The position numbers were made by a program, and so were the translations under genes. From a bacterium (lineage in GTDB: Bacteria > UBA8248): a stretch of DNA of 64,000 nt. Each line of letters starts with the position of its first letter. The stretch's first letter is position 1. Below the pieces are notes generated by a model. The model was not told where the DNA came from and ran no database searches. It saw only the letters and a program-made list of their open reading frames with translations. The DNA lies in NCBI GenBank assembly GCA_022825065.1, contig JAJDYR010000030.1:1-64000 (forward strand). Reading direction: 5' to 3'. Shown here in pieces: positions 52,520-63,063 of this stretch.

Positions 52520-53146
52520 TCAAAAACGGAGCGCCGCCCGCACCTCCCGCGCCGCGTGAGCAGGGTCGTCCGCTCCCAGAATCGCGCCGATGAGCGCCAC
52601 GCCGCGCGCGCCTCTCTCGATACACGCCGGGGCGTTCTCCACCCCCACGCCGCCTAGGGCGTAGACGGGGCCGCCCGCGATTTTGAGTTCGCGCTCGAAA
52701 GCGTCCAGCCCCAGGAGGGGGCCGGATGAGAATTTGCTTTTGGTGGGGAATACGGGGCTGAGTGTCACGAAATCCGCCCCTTCTGAGAACGCGCGCGCCG
52801 CTTCTTCTCCCGAATGAGCGGAATAGCCGATGAGGCCCGCATAGCCTTCCGCACGAACTGCCGAGACCGAGATCGTTCCCTTGCCGAGATGTACGCCGTC
52901 CGCTCCCAGAGCATCGGCCAGTTCCGGGTCGCCGTTCACGAGCAGGTTCGCGCCGTGTTCAGACGCGCGGGAGGCGACCTCCCGCCCCAGGCGCAGGCGC
53001 TCCTGATAAGGCAGATCCTTCTCCCGGAACTGAACGAAGCGCACCCCGCCCGCAAGGGCGGCTTCCAGCGCGCCCGGGAAATCGCCCGACGGGGGAGCGT
53101 TCCTGTCCGTGATGAGGTAGAGCGGATCGAGCGTGGCTGATCCCAA
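52520..53146 (-). CDS. thiE: Thiamine-phosphate synthase
   Basis: This 208-residue TIM-barrel enzyme joins HMP-diphosphate and thiazole phosphate. It has LYLITDRNAPP, FVQFREKDLPYQERL, LLVNGDPELADALGADGVHL and a C-terminal ALGGVGVENAP phosphate-binding loop. The start is TTG. The usual GQxDL following HL reads GKGTIS. Third gene of the thiS-thiG-thiE operon. Confidence 0.9.
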   Translation of the reverse strand: MGSATLDPLYLITDRNAPPSGDFPGALEAALAGGVRFVQFREKDLPYQERLRLGREVASRASEHGANLLVNGDPELADALGADGVHLGKGTISVSAVRAEGYAGLIGYSAHSGEEAARAFSEGADFVTLSPVFPTKSKFSSGPLLGLDAFERELKIAGGPVYALGGVGVENAPACIERGARGVALIGAILGADDPAHAAREVRAALRF

Positions 53147-53164
53147 AATCTTCCCGGCTACGAC

Positions 53165-53941
53165 TTAGGAGCCGATGACACCGGCCAGCGGGCTCGACGC
53201 CGTGGCGTAGAGCTTCATGGGAATGCGCCCGGCTTCATACGCGAGCCTGCCCGACTCGACAGCGAGGTTCATGGCGCGCGCCATCTTCACCGGATCGTCG
53301 GCGCCCGCGATGGCCGTCTGCATCAGGACGGCGGCCGCGCCGAGTTCCATCGCCACCGCGGCGTCAGAAGCCGTGCCCACGCCCGCGTCCACGATGACGG
53401 GAACCGATACCTGCTCCAGGATTATCTTAAGGTTGTAGGGATTCCGTATCCCCAGGCCCGAGCCTATAGGCGCCGCAAGCGGCATGACGGCGTGGCAACC
53501 CAACTGCTCCAGCTTCTTGCAGATGACCGGATCGTCGATGCAGTAGGGCAGGACGATGAAGCCGTCGTCCAGCAGAATCCGGCAGGCCTCGAGCAGGCCC
53601 TCGTTGTCCGGGAAGAGCGTGTCCTCGTCTCCGATGACCTCGACCTTCACGAAGTCGGACCCGGTGGCCTCGCGCGCGAGCCGCGCCGTCGTCACCGCGC
53701 TCTTCACGTCGTAGCAGCCCGCCGTGTTGGGCAGCATCGTGTATTTGTCTTTATCGAAATGCGCCCAGAAGCCCTCCGAGGAATCATCCGTCAAGTCCAC
53801 GCGGCGCACGGCGACGGTGACGATCTCCGTGCCGCTCGCCTCGAGCGAATCGCGCATCACGGCGAAACTCGGATACTTGCCCGAACCCACCAACAGGCGG
53901 GAAGTGAACGTCCTGCCACCAATCTCGTACGTACTCATCAC
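53165..53941 (-). CDS. thiG: Thiazole synthase
   Basis: This 258-residue enzyme forms the thiazole ring using ThiS-thiocarboxylate, deoxyxylulose-5-phosphate and dehydroglycine. It has the N-terminal [35 protein letters not shown], the Schiff-base Lys in VKVEVIGD and [20 protein letters not shown]. Length is typical. It is 49 bp after thiS. Confidence 0.96.
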   Translation of the reverse strand: MMSTYEIGGRTFTSRLLVGSGKYPSFAVMRDSLEASGTEIVTVAVRRVDLTDDSSEGFWAHFDKDKYTMLPNTAGCYDVKSAVTTARLAREATGSDFVKVEVIGDEDTLFPDNEGLLEACRILLDDGFIVLPYCIDDPVICKKLEQLGCHAVMPLAAPIGSGLGIRNPYNLKIILEQVSVPVIVDAGVGTASDAAVAMELGAAAVLMQTAIAGADDPVKMARAMNLAVESGRLAYEAGRIPMKLYATASSPLAGVIGS

Positions 53942-53990
53942 ACCCCCTCCCGGCGCAGGCTCTCATGGCCGCGCCCGTTATCACTCATGA

Positions 53991-54191
53991 TCAGCCCCCG
54001 CCCACGGCGCGGACGATCTCGACCTCATCCCCATCGGATAAATGCGTGTTCCCGTATTCGCCCCGGCGGACGATCTCCATGTTGAGCGCCACGGCGATGC
54101 CGTTCACCTCGAGCGACATCGAATCGAGAAGAGCGGCGACGCTCACGCCTTCTTCCAGCTCCCTGTCCTCTCCGTTCACCCGGACACGCAA
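53991..54191 (-). CDS. thiS: Sulfur carrier protein ThiS
   Basis: This 66-residue ubiquitin-like protein ends in Gly-Gly-Gly (EIVRAVGGG), which is thiocarboxylated at the C-terminus to donate sulfur to ThiG. It has MRVRVNGEDRELEEGVSVAA at the start and NGIAVALN in the middle. The start is TTG at 54191, with GAGGAG eight bases upstream. First gene after the TPP riboswitch. Confidence 0.92.
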   Translation of the reverse strand: MRVRVNGEDRELEEGVSVAALLDSMSLEVNGIAVALNMEIVRRGEYGNTHLSDGDEVEIVRAVGGG

Positions 54192-54230
54192 GAACTCATC
54201 TCCTCAGGCGACACCCTGTAACATTCCATC

Positions 54231-54260
54231 AAAAAAGCCGCCCCGCGATTCGGGAGCGGC
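54231..54260 (-). terminator. Intrinsic terminator of the TPP riboswitch
   Basis: On the minus strand GCCGCTCC, 8-base loop, GGGGCGGC (8 bp with one G-U) is followed by TTTTTT. It lies between the aptamer and thiS, so TPP binding should favour termination. Confidence 0.88.
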
Positions 54261-54281
54261 CAAGACACTCGGATTCTTTGG

Positions 54282-54368
54282 CCCGCTTCCCTTCGCTGGA
54301 ATTACCCAGTGCAGGTTCCAAGGGTTGCCCGCGACTCAAGGCTCTCAGTACATACACCCCTAGCAGGG
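54282..54368 (-). promoter_or_regulatory. TPP riboswitch (THI element)
   Basis: The minus-strand RNA shows the conserved THI core: GGGGTG, CTGAGAG, ACCCTTGGAACCTG, then GGGTAATTCCAGCGAAGGGA. CCC(T)GCT and AGCGGG close P1. The aptamer is followed 21 bases later by a terminator, then thiS-thiG-thiE. The 338-bp spacer 54192-54529 is thus accounted for. Confidence 0.95.
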
Positions 54369-54529
54369 ACTTCCTCCAAAGAGCATATACGGATGCTCCC
54401 CCACTTGCAACGTCCAAAAAGGACCGGCGTGTGCAATCCGGCCCGTTTTCGGGTATGAATACGAAAAACCACAAAATATGGCCGGAGAAAACAGAACCCG
54501 GCCGATGTCATCCACCGAGGAGCATTCCC

Positions 54530-55630
54530 ATGAAAGCAGCCATCTTCCACGAAGTCGGCAAACCGATGACCATCGAACCCATCGAGGTGGAACCGCCCAA
54601 AGAAGGCGAGGTGCTCGTGCACTACCGCGCGGGCGGCGTCTGCCACAGCGACCACCACGCCATCGCGGGCCTGTTCCCGGTGCCCACGCCGATCATCATG
54701 GGGCATGAGGGCGCGGGCGTCGTGGAAGAAGTCGGCCCCGGCGTGACCTCGGTGAAGCCGGGCGACCACGTGGTCACCGTCTGGCGTTACAGCTGCGGCG
54801 CGTGCGAACTGTGCCTCTCGAACCGGCCCGCCATCTGCGGCGAGGGCATCCGCATGCGGGCGGACGGCACGCTCTCGGACGGCACGACGCGCTTTTCCAT
54901 CAACGGCGAGAAAGTGCACCATTTCCTCGGCGTCTCCACGTTCAGCTCCCATTCGGTGATGTCCGAGAAATCGGTCCTGAAGATTCGGGAGGACATGTCG
55001 CTCGAAAAAGCGGCGGTGGTGAGTTGCGCCGTCATCACGGGCGTGGGCGCGGTGGTGAACGGCGCGCAGGTGCGTCCGGGCGAGAGCGTGGCCGTGTTCG
55101 GCGCGGGCGGCGTGGGGCTGAACGCGGTGCAGGGGGCGGCCCTCATCGGGGCGGAGCCCATCATCGCGGTGGATCTCATGCAGAACAAGCTCGATATGGC
55201 GAAAAAATTCGGCGCGACCCACACCGTAAACTCCTCGGACGAGGACGCGGTGGAGGCCATCCGCGCGCTCACCGACGGCAAGGGCGCGCACTACGCCTTC
55301 GAGCTCATCGGCGTGCCCGAGGTGATGTCCACGGCCTTCGAGAGCGTGCGCACGGGCGGCACGGCGGTCATCGTGGGCATCGCGGACGTGAAATCGAGGG
55401 TCTCGATACCCCCCGTTTCCCTGGTGACGGAGGAAAAACGCCTCATCGGCTCGCTGTACGGCTCATCCAACCCGCGCATCTTCGTGCCCCGGCTCATCGA
55501 CCTCTACATGGCCGGAAAGCTGAACCTCGACGACCTGCTCACCAGGGAGTGGCCCATCGAACAGATCAACGAGGCGTACGATGCGCTCTTGAACGGCGAG
55601 GTGGCCCGCAGCGTCGTCGTGCACGAGTAG
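54530..55630 (+). CDS. Zinc-dependent alcohol dehydrogenase (class III / NDMA-dependent-like)
   Basis: This 366-residue MDR enzyme has catalytic-zinc GGVCHSDHHAIAG, IIMGHEGAGVVEEVG, the structural-zinc cysteines CGACELCLSNRPAIC and the Rossmann GAGGVGLNAVQG. The segment RFSINGEKVHHFLGVSTFSS is like NDMA-dependent methanol/alcohol or formaldehyde dehydrogenases. The ATG at 54530 has GAGGAG eight bases upstream; longer in-frame readings overlap the riboswitch and are rejected. A rhodanese gene follows. Confidence 0.9.
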   Translation: MKAAIFHEVGKPMTIEPIEVEPPKEGEVLVHYRAGGVCHSDHHAIAGLFPVPTPIIMGHEGAGVVEEVGPGVTSVKPGDHVVTVWRYSCGACELCLSNRPAICGEGIRMRADGTLSDGTTRFSINGEKVHHFLGVSTFSSHSVMSEKSVLKIREDMSLEKAAVVSCAVITGVGAVVNGAQVRPGESVAVFGAGGVGLNAVQGAALIGAEPIIAVDLMQNKLDMAKKFGATHTVNSSDEDAVEAIRALTDGKGAHYAFELIGVPEVMSTAFESVRTGGTAVIVGIADVKSRVSIPPVSLVTEEKRLIGSLYGSSNPRIFVPRLIDLYMAGKLNLDDLLTREWPIEQINEAYDALLNGEVARSVVVHE

Positions 55631-55684
55631 GGGCGTATGGGGCTGCCCCTCAAAGATGATGAACACCTGGAATAAGGACCTGCA

Positions 55685-56059
55685 ATGAAAGAACAGCTAG
55701 ACCACTACGCGAGCAAGCTGGCCTATGAAACCGATTCATGGGACCTGAAAGTCGCCCTGGAAGCGGGGGAAAACGTCGTCGTCATCGATGCGCGATCGCC
55801 CGAGGCGTTTGAGGAAGAACACATCCCGGGCGCGATCAACATCCCGCACCGGGAGATGAACCCCGAGACCACCGGGCATCTCGACGCCGAAGCCCTCATC
55901 GTCACCTATTGCGACGGCATCGGCTGCAACGCCTCGACCAAGGGCGCGCTCAACATGACGCGGCTCGGCTTCCGGGTGAAGGAGCTCATGGGCGGGCTCG
56001 ACTGGTGGAAGCGCGACGGCCACCCGACGGAAAGCGCCGCCCAGTCAGCGAAATCGTAA
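55685..56059 (+). CDS. Rhodanese-like domain protein
   Basis: This 124-residue single rhodanese domain has VVVIDARSPEAFEEEHIPGA and the active-site loop CDGIGCNAS, whose first Cys would carry persulfide. GFRVKELMGGLDWWKRDG closes the domain. It lies 54 bp after the dehydrogenase and is probably cotranscribed. The sulfur acceptor is unknown. Confidence 0.88.
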   Translation: MKEQLDHYASKLAYETDSWDLKVALEAGENVVVIDARSPEAFEEEHIPGAINIPHREMNPETTGHLDAEALIVTYCDGIGCNASTKGALNMTRLGFRVKELMGGLDWWKRDGHPTESAAQSAKS

Positions 56060-56103
56060 AGGGCAGCCCTTTCAGATCGCTTTACGGCTTATTAACCGGG
56101 GAG

Positions 56104-56370
56104 TTATTTTCTTCGATATATTTCTCTTCGATGACCCACATCCAGGATGATGATTTTGGAACTGGCGGGAAAGGTATATAGAATTCTGTAATCACCGATC
56201 CTTATTCGATAAACATCGAACCCGTCCAACTGCCCTTTCAGTTTTGTTGCTCCTCGTATTTTCTCGCCATTGATTAGCGCATCGATTCTGTTTTTTATTC
56301 GATTTTTTGCGATCTCAGGTAAATTTTCAATGCTCTTGCGCGCTGCGTTCGTGAAAGTTGCGTCGTACAA
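56104..56370 (-). CDS. RelE/ParE-family toxin
   Basis: This 88-residue protein has the RelE fold pattern: MYDATFTNAARKSIENLPEI, then a basic strand RGATKLKGQLDGFDVYRIRI and GDYRILYTF, ending VGHRREIYR. Such toxins cleave mRNA at the ribosome or poison gyrase. It is adjacent to a small antitoxin candidate (2 bp gap). The region is markedly AT-richer than its surroundings, a sign of transfer. Confidence 0.85.
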   Translation of the reverse strand: MYDATFTNAARKSIENLPEIAKNRIKNRIDALINGEKIRGATKLKGQLDGFDVYRIRIGDYRILYTFPASSKIIILDVGHRREIYRRK

Positions 56371-56372
56371 TT

Positions 56373-56555
56373 TTATTTTACGAATTCATCAAAATCGACT
56401 ACTTCTCCCTCCTCCGTAACGAGCGCGTCGCGACCTTCCTTGAGATCGCGCCATCGTTTCGCCGCAATCTCGAAATCAACCGCATCCTCGGTCTTTTTTT
56501 CCGCTTCGCTCGCCGGATTATCCTTGGGTCTGTCTTTCACCGGATGGGAACCCAT
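56373..56555 (-). CDS. Candidate antitoxin of the RelE pair
   Basis: This 60-residue acidic protein begins MGSHPVKDRPKDNPASEAEK and ends EEGEVVDFDEFVK. It sits immediately upstream of the RelE-type toxin. No DNA-binding fold is obvious and the family is not recognised; the assignment rests on position, size and charge. Confidence 0.6.
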   Translation of the reverse strand: MGSHPVKDRPKDNPASEAEKKTEDAVDFEIAAKRWRDLKEGRDALVTEEGEVVDFDEFVK

Positions 56556-56788
56556 CGCTTCTTCCTTCCCGATTTCGCCTCGTCAAGAATTTAACTGGGA
56601 TACGCCTGCTCCATCTGAATAAGAATACCACATAAGACTTCCTCTCTCCATGCGATTCAAGAGGCCCTCACTTTCCGTTCGTTTCCCTCGCCTTCATCCC
56701 CCGCCCCGAAAACCCCCGTTTGGACACCTGCGCGCGGTTTTTGGTATTCTTCTACGACTTACCCCACCCACCCCGCCGGAGGAGAGCC

Positions 56789-57418
56789 ATGGCCATCATC
56801 GACATATCCGTTCCCGTAGTGGAAGGCGAAATGCCCATCTATCCCGGGAATCCGGGGCTTTCGATGCGCTTTCACAAATCCTTCGACGCAGGCGACGACG
56901 TCTGCCTCACCGAAGTCACCTTCGGCGTGCACGCCGGCACCCATCTCGACGCGCCCATGCACTATCTCCACGACGCGGGCGGCATCGAAACATTGAACCT
57001 CGAGACCCTCATGGGTCCCGCCCGGGTGATCGCCGTCGAAAACCACGAGTGCATCACGGCGGAAGAACTCGCCACCAAGAACCTCGATGGCGCCACGCGC
57101 TTTCTCATCAAGACGCGAAACTCGGATGAGGGGTGGTGGTCGAAGCCCTACAGCCCCGACTACTGCCACATGACGGCGGAAGCCGGTCAGCTTCTCTACG
57201 ACCACGGGATGACGCTTCTGGGCGTGGACTATCTCGGCGTGGACGCGCCCGACCCCAACGTGCCCGTCCACTCCCTGCTGATGCCGCTGGGCGTCGTGCT
57301 GCTCGAGGGACTGAATCTCGCAAATGCGCCGGAGGGCGACTACGAGCTCATCGCCCTGCCCGCCCTGTTCCCCGGAAGAGACGGCGCGCCCGCCCGCGCG
57401 GTGTTGCGGCCGCTCTAG
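56789..57418 (+). CDS. Cyclase / kynurenine formamidase-like metal hydrolase
   Basis: This 209-residue cyclase-family protein has the metal-binding motif HAGTHLDAPMH (HxGTHxDxPxH) and the GVDYLGVD region. IDISVPVVEGEMPIYPGNP is the usual opening. Relatives hydrolyse N-formylkynurenine or isatin. The substrate is unproven. The ATG at 56789 follows GGAGGAG. It stands alone. Confidence 0.85.
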   Translation: MAIIDISVPVVEGEMPIYPGNPGLSMRFHKSFDAGDDVCLTEVTFGVHAGTHLDAPMHYLHDAGGIETLNLETLMGPARVIAVENHECITAEELATKNLDGATRFLIKTRNSDEGWWSKPYSPDYCHMTAEAGQLLYDHGMTLLGVDYLGVDAPDPNVPVHSLLMPLGVVLLEGLNLANAPEGDYELIALPALFPGRDGAPARAVLRPL

Positions 57419-57563
57419 CACTCCTCGAAACCTGATGCGGAAAATTCCCGCGTAAGGAATCCGCCTGGACGCAGATCACCCCCTCTTCCGGGAGCATTGA
57501 AAATAGCCTCCCTTTTATGGATTAAAGCCGATCGGGGAGAGAAGAATTTCACTCCCCCCTTGA

Positions 57564-57773
57564 GGGGGCTGTTGAAATAGCCCTCGCGATCGGTTTGATT
57601 GCCCTTTCACCTGCATGAAAACCAACCCCCCCTACCCCCCCTTGTCAGGGGGGTATAAAAAGGCGACGCCCGCCGCCGGTAGAGGGGTTTTTGTTTTTTC
57701 TTGCCCCCCTGACAAGGGGGGGTAGGGGGGGTTGCCTTTGTCCCCCGCCAAGAGGGATTTTTTCAACGGCCCC
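57564..57773. mobile_element. MITE-like element, 210 bp
   Basis: Left end GGGGGCTGTTGAAATAGCCC, right end GGGATTTTTTCAACGGCCCC (inverted). Inside are the GAAAACCAACCCCCCCTACC module near 57618 and its complement near 57701-57740. It is the same family as the element at 6663. It fills most of the 456-bp spacer 57419-57874. Confidence 0.7.
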
Positions 57774-57874
57774 TCATCGGTCGCGCTCGACCATCCAAGC
57801 GCTTGCCTGAATAGCGATTTTCTGGGAATACTCCCCCCGCAAACCGATTTTCCAGTTCTCGAACGAGGAGCCGC

Positions 57875-58650
57875 ATGGACACGTCCAGGGAGCAGCGAGA
57901 GGCCGTACAGAAGATTTACAACCAGGATTCGGACTACTACGTCACCAGCGCGCCGCACGCGCGGAGCAGTTCCCTCGCGCGCTCTGCCGAGGTGCTGAAC
58001 CCGGGCGGCGGCGTGCATCTCGACGTCGCCACGGGCGCCGGCCACACGGCCTACCAGATGGCCGATAAATGCCGCCACGTCATCGCGAGCGATTTGACCG
58101 CCGGCATGCTCGACTCCGCGCGCAGGCTGGGGGAGGAGAAGGGCGTCGGGAACGTCTCGTTCCTGAGAACCGACGCCGAGAACATCGCCGTCCGGACGGG
58201 TGCGCTCGATTCGGTCTCCGTGCGCATCGCGCCGCATCATTTCCCGGACGTCGAGGCCTCAATGCGCGAGATGTTCCGCGTCCTGAAGCCCGGCGGCAGG
58301 CTCGTCTACATCGACAACATCGCGCCCGAAGAACCGAAGGAACTCGACAGTTACAACGATTTCGAGCGCCTGCGCGACCCGAGCCACAACCGCTGCGACA
58401 GCCTGCCCGACCTCGTCGAGATGCTGGAAGCCGCCGGTTTCCGCGTCCTCTATTCGGAGACGCTCCGGAAGAAGATGGTGTTCGAAGACTGGGTGCGGCG
58501 CCCCCACCTCACGGATGCGGACAAGGCGTCGCTTCGCGAATATCTCGAAAACGCCTCGCCCGCGATATCCTATTGGCTCGACCCGCGGGAGGAGGACGGC
58601 GCGTTCGTATTCGACGAGCAGGAAGCCGTCATCCTCGCCGAACGCCCCGC

Positions 58651-58654
<4 letters not shown>
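57875..58654 (+). CDS. Class I SAM-dependent methyltransferase
   Basis: This 259-residue methyltransferase has SAM motif I VHLDVATGAGHTAYQMA, followed by VIASDLTAGMLDSARRL and the motif near FRVLKPGGRLVYIDN. UbiE/BioC-like enzymes share this layout. Its stop overlaps the bioA ATG by 4 bp (ATGA), so the pair is coupled. A role as malonyl-ACP methyltransferase BioC is possible from context but not shown by sequence motifs. Confidence 0.85.
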
Positions 58655-60024
<1,370 letters not shown>

Positions 60025-60033
60025 CGCGAGCTG

Positions 60034-60501
60034 CCGGGCTGTTGGAAAAGTCCTGGTGAACGAGGGTAGCAGGTTTTGTAGGGACAGGTCGCGACCTGTC
60101 CCTACGGCCACGCAACGACGTCATTCCGGTGTGGGCCCCGACCAATGCGGGAGTGTTCGACTCACGACGACACTCCACCCTCATCCCGAGTAGACCCGCA
60201 AGGGCCGTATCGAGGGACGCCGGAAAACCAACCCCCCCTACCCCCCCTTGTCAGGGGGGTAAAAAAAGGCAATGCGCCCCGCCGGGCTAAGGGGGTTTGC
60301 TCGTTCTTGCCCCCCTGACAAGGGGGGGTAGGGGGGGTTGCCTTTATCCCCTGAGGAGGGGTTGTTGAAAAAGTCCTGATTCAGCGGTTTGGTTCGACGG
60401 ATATGAAGACACGATGGGCCGCATATATGCGGCCCCTACACTCCCTTCAGTAAGGCGGAATGACGGCAATCCCGGCATTGCTGGGATTTTCTCAACGCCC
60501 C
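60034..60501. repeat. Composite repeat block in a 467-bp spacer
   Basis: Modules in order: terminus CCGGGCTGTTGGAAAAGTCC (60034); a perfect 28-bp palindrome starting GTAGGGACAGGTCG (60078-60105); CGTCATTCCGG fragment; C-tract inverted repeat (60223-60348); terminus GGGGTTGTTGAAAAAGTCC (60357); the palindrome GGGCCGCATATATGCGGCCC (60416-60435); inverted terminus GGGATTTTCTCAACGCCCCC (60483-60502), which runs into the end of the GerMN gene. Confidence 0.7.
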
Positions 60502-61265
60502 CTATCCGGTGCGCCCACCGCGTCCACGTCCGGCTTTTTCTGCGGCACGCCCACCGGATCGACCGGAGCGCTTCCCACCGGCGGGAGGGTTTCCTTCGGC
60601 ACGCCCACCGCGCTCGCGGGAGGCTGCCCGCTCACCGCCGCCTCATTTGATGCCGCCGGGGGAGAACCACCCGCCGCGGGTGAGGAAACCCTCTCCGAGA
60701 TCAACTCCTCGCGCACCCGGAGCGGACCCGTGATGGCGAGGGAACCGGCGATGCTCTGCGCCTCCTGCCCCCCGATGAGCAGCACGACGCGATCGAAGAG
60801 ATCCGGGAAATTCTTGACCACGGTGGCGGCGACGCCGTAGGCGGTCATCAATTCCGCCCACGCGCCGCCCGGGTGGTCGTCTCTCAAAGTCTCGTCGAAA
60901 TCGACGTAGGCGACCCCGTCCGGCCCCGGAAACGTCACGCGCAGCTTCGTGCCCTTCGGGATAACCGGCGCGTATCCCTCCCCCTTGGGTCCGGCGATGA
61001 GGGCCGCGAGCAGGTTGCGCAGGGTATCGACGTTGTCCTTTCCGATCTCCACCTCCACGGGATAGGGAACCAGCAGGTCCTCTTCCGCGCCGGCGAAATA
61101 AAGCGTCTTCTTCACGCTCGGCGCGCGCGCGGCGCCTCGCCGCGCGGGGTCGAGCGCGGCGTCGCGGCCCCGCTCCAGGAAGTCCAGAACGACTTCCTGA
61201 AAATTCCACACGAGCGCTCCGCTCACGGCGACGATCAAAACGGCCAGCGCGAGTTTCCTGAGCAT
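60492..61265 (-). CDS. GerMN domain protein
   Basis: This 257-residue envelope protein has an N-terminal membrane segment (LALAVLIVAVSGALVW) and a GerMN domain (about 50-190). YFAGAEEDLLVPYPVEV and VAYVDFDETLRD are typical. A Pro/Gly/Val-rich tail follows, with the repeats AVGVPKE and PVGVPQKK. It starts 1 bp after the amidase gene, so it probably works with it on peptidoglycan. The last four residues and stop lie in the intergenic repeat terminus. Confidence 0.82.
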   Translation of the reverse strand: MLRKLALAVLIVAVSGALVWNFQEVVLDFLERGRDAALDPARRGAARAPSVKKTLYFAGAEEDLLVPYPVEVEIGKDNVDTLRNLLAALIAGPKGEGYAPVIPKGTKLRVTFPGPDGVAYVDFDETLRDDHPGGAWAELMTAYGVAATVVKNFPDLFDRVVLLIGGQEAQSIAGSLAITGPLRVREELISERVSSPAAGGSPPAASNEAAVSGQPPASAVGVPKETLPPVGSAPVDPVGVPQKKPDVDAVGAPDRGR

Positions 61266-61266
61266 C

Positions 61267-62235
61267 CTAGCGCCCCTCCCCCGCCGGGGCGGCGTTTTGA
61301 GTTACGGGCGCGTCCGCACCGGATTGTGGCGATTCGGGCGGCGCGACCCCGGTTTCAGGAGTTGCAGGATGCTCAGACGCTTCAGGAGCCTGTGACGATT
61401 CAGGCGGTTTCGTTTCTGTTTCAGAAGATTCGGGCTGCCGTGGCGACTCGGGAGCTCGCGAGGATTCCGCCGGCGCGTCCTCGACAGGCACAGGCGGTTT
61501 GGGCGGCAGGTCTTCCGTGAGGCCCGCGAACTTGAGCACCGCCCTGGCGATCGCCGTGAGATAGGGGTCTTCTTCTCCCGTCTCGCTCAAGCGCGCCTCG
61601 TCTTCGGGCGTGCTGATGACGCCCAGGCTCACGTAGGCCGCGGGCATGCGCACGCCTTCCAGATTGCGTACGGCCAGAATGTGGATCGGCGGGCGCTCAC
61701 CCGCGCGGATGGCGGCGAAGCGCCTCTGGAGGCTCAGTGCGAAGCGGCGGTTCGAGGCCAGGTGGATATTCTGGCTGCGCTGCCACCGGAACGCCACGGC
61801 CTGGGCCGCCTCTCCCGCCACGCGCGGCGGACGCCTGGGAGCCGCCACCATGATGGCCGGCCCGCGCGCGCCGGGCCGCCAGGAGGCGTCCGCATGAAGG
61901 GTGAGGAACAAGGCGGCGGCGTTGTAGTTCGCCACCGAGGCGCGCTGCACGGCGGTCATCTCCGTGTCGGCCTCGCGCGTGAGAATCGCCTTCACCTCGG
62001 AGCGTCTTGCGAGGAGCGCGGCCAGCATCCCCGCCGCGCGGAGCGTGAAGTCCTTCTCCAGAAGCAGCGCGCCGCGGCTTCCCGCATCCCGCCCCCCGTG
62101 GCCGGGGTCGATCACCACGACGAAAGGAGCCGATGCCGAGGGGCCGCCCGGCTTCGCAGGTCCGGCGAGGGCGTCGGCGCACGGGACGAGGCTCACGAGC
62201 CACAACGCTGGAATGATGAGGCGGAAATGTCGCAA
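61267..62235 (-). CDS. N-acetylmuramoyl-L-alanine amidase (AmiC-type)
   Basis: This 322-residue secreted amidase (Amidase_3) has a signal peptide to about residue 25. The zinc motif VVVIDPGHGGRDAGSRG follows, then LTREADTEM and LHADASW, with the catalytic Glu region VRNLEGVRMPAAYVSLGVI. The C-terminal 80 residues are Pro/Glu/Ser-rich repeats (PPESSQAPEASEHPA). It heads an operon with the GerMN gene. Confidence 0.9.
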   Translation of the reverse strand: MRHFRLIIPALWLVSLVPCADALAGPAKPGGPSASAPFVVVIDPGHGGRDAGSRGALLLEKDFTLRAAGMLAALLARRSEVKAILTREADTEMTAVQRASVANYNAAALFLTLHADASWRPGARGPAIMVAAPRRPPRVAGEAAQAVAFRWQRSQNIHLASNRRFALSLQRRFAAIRAGERPPIHILAVRNLEGVRMPAAYVSLGVISTPEDEARLSETGEEDPYLTAIARAVLKFAGLTEDLPPKPPVPVEDAPAESSRAPESPRQPESSETETKPPESSQAPEASEHPATPETGVAPPESPQSGADAPVTQNAAPAGEGR

Positions 62236-62339
62236 GGGGTCTCCTCCCGTTCAATCGGCACAAACTACCATTTCATGGAAGGGGAAACCAGACGGGGGGT
62301 GGGATGGGGGGCGCGCCTGCAGGATGAATCCATGCGCGC

Positions 62340-62584
62340 TGTAGGGACAACCCTCCGTGGTTGTCCTTCGTCAGGACAGGCACGGAGGCCTGTCCCTACG
62401 AACCCAAGACCGAGGGATCGATATCTATGTTGTAGGGGTCGCATACATGCGACCCACCGACCCCACCGAATGGGCCGCATGTATGCGGCCCCTACAAACG
62501 CATGAACAACCAAACGACTTGCGAGGGGTTCGGACCCGACCTTCGAGATTACCCACCGTCATTCCGGCGCATGCCGGAATCCAG
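62340..62584. repeat. Composite repeat block with several palindromes
   Basis: Modules: GTAGGGACAACCCTCCGTGG hairpin with partner CTGTCCCTACG (62341-62400); GGGTCGCATACATGCGACCC (62436-62455); GGGCCGCATGTATGCGGCCC (62472-62491); the hairpin CATTCCGGCgcatGCCGGAATCC (62557-62584). Confidence 0.7.
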
Positions 62585-63063
62585 AACCGATGAGAAGGAA
62601 AAATGCGGCACTCCATTTCCACATTTATTCAGCAGGAATGACAACCAAAGAATAAAAGACGAAATCACTGGATTCCGTCGGACCCTCATTTATCAATCGG
62701 GGTCGACCTCCCGCATCGGTCGGCTCCGACACCGGAGTGACGAATAAAACCAAACCCTCCGTAGGGTCGGTTCGGCGTGCGAGGCTTTTCGCAGGAAATC
62801 ACTCCCCCTCAAGGGATACAGAATATTCAGGTTTCAACTCAACAGGAGATTGATTCCGGTATAGATTTTGGATAGCATTCTCCCTGCCAAACAAGTCGTA
62901 CGGTCTGGAAACCCGGGCCGCCCGCTGAATACAATACTCTCTTCGTCTCCTGATGAAGAGCGGAATAGGCGGGAACCCACCCAAAAGTGCGGCTTGTTTG
63001 GCGACCGGCCCGGTCGAGACCGGACTCCGGTTTCCATTACTTTCGGGAGGGGAGTTGTGTTTT
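62585..63063. other. AT-richer spacer with no supported gene
   Basis: This stretch of about 480 bp is less GC-rich than the rest of the window and shows no conserved reading frame. GGAGG at 63046-63050 and GGAG at 63051-63054 serve the following glycosyltransferase. A partial CGGTCGGCTCCGACACCGG hairpin lies near 62717. Confidence 0.6.
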
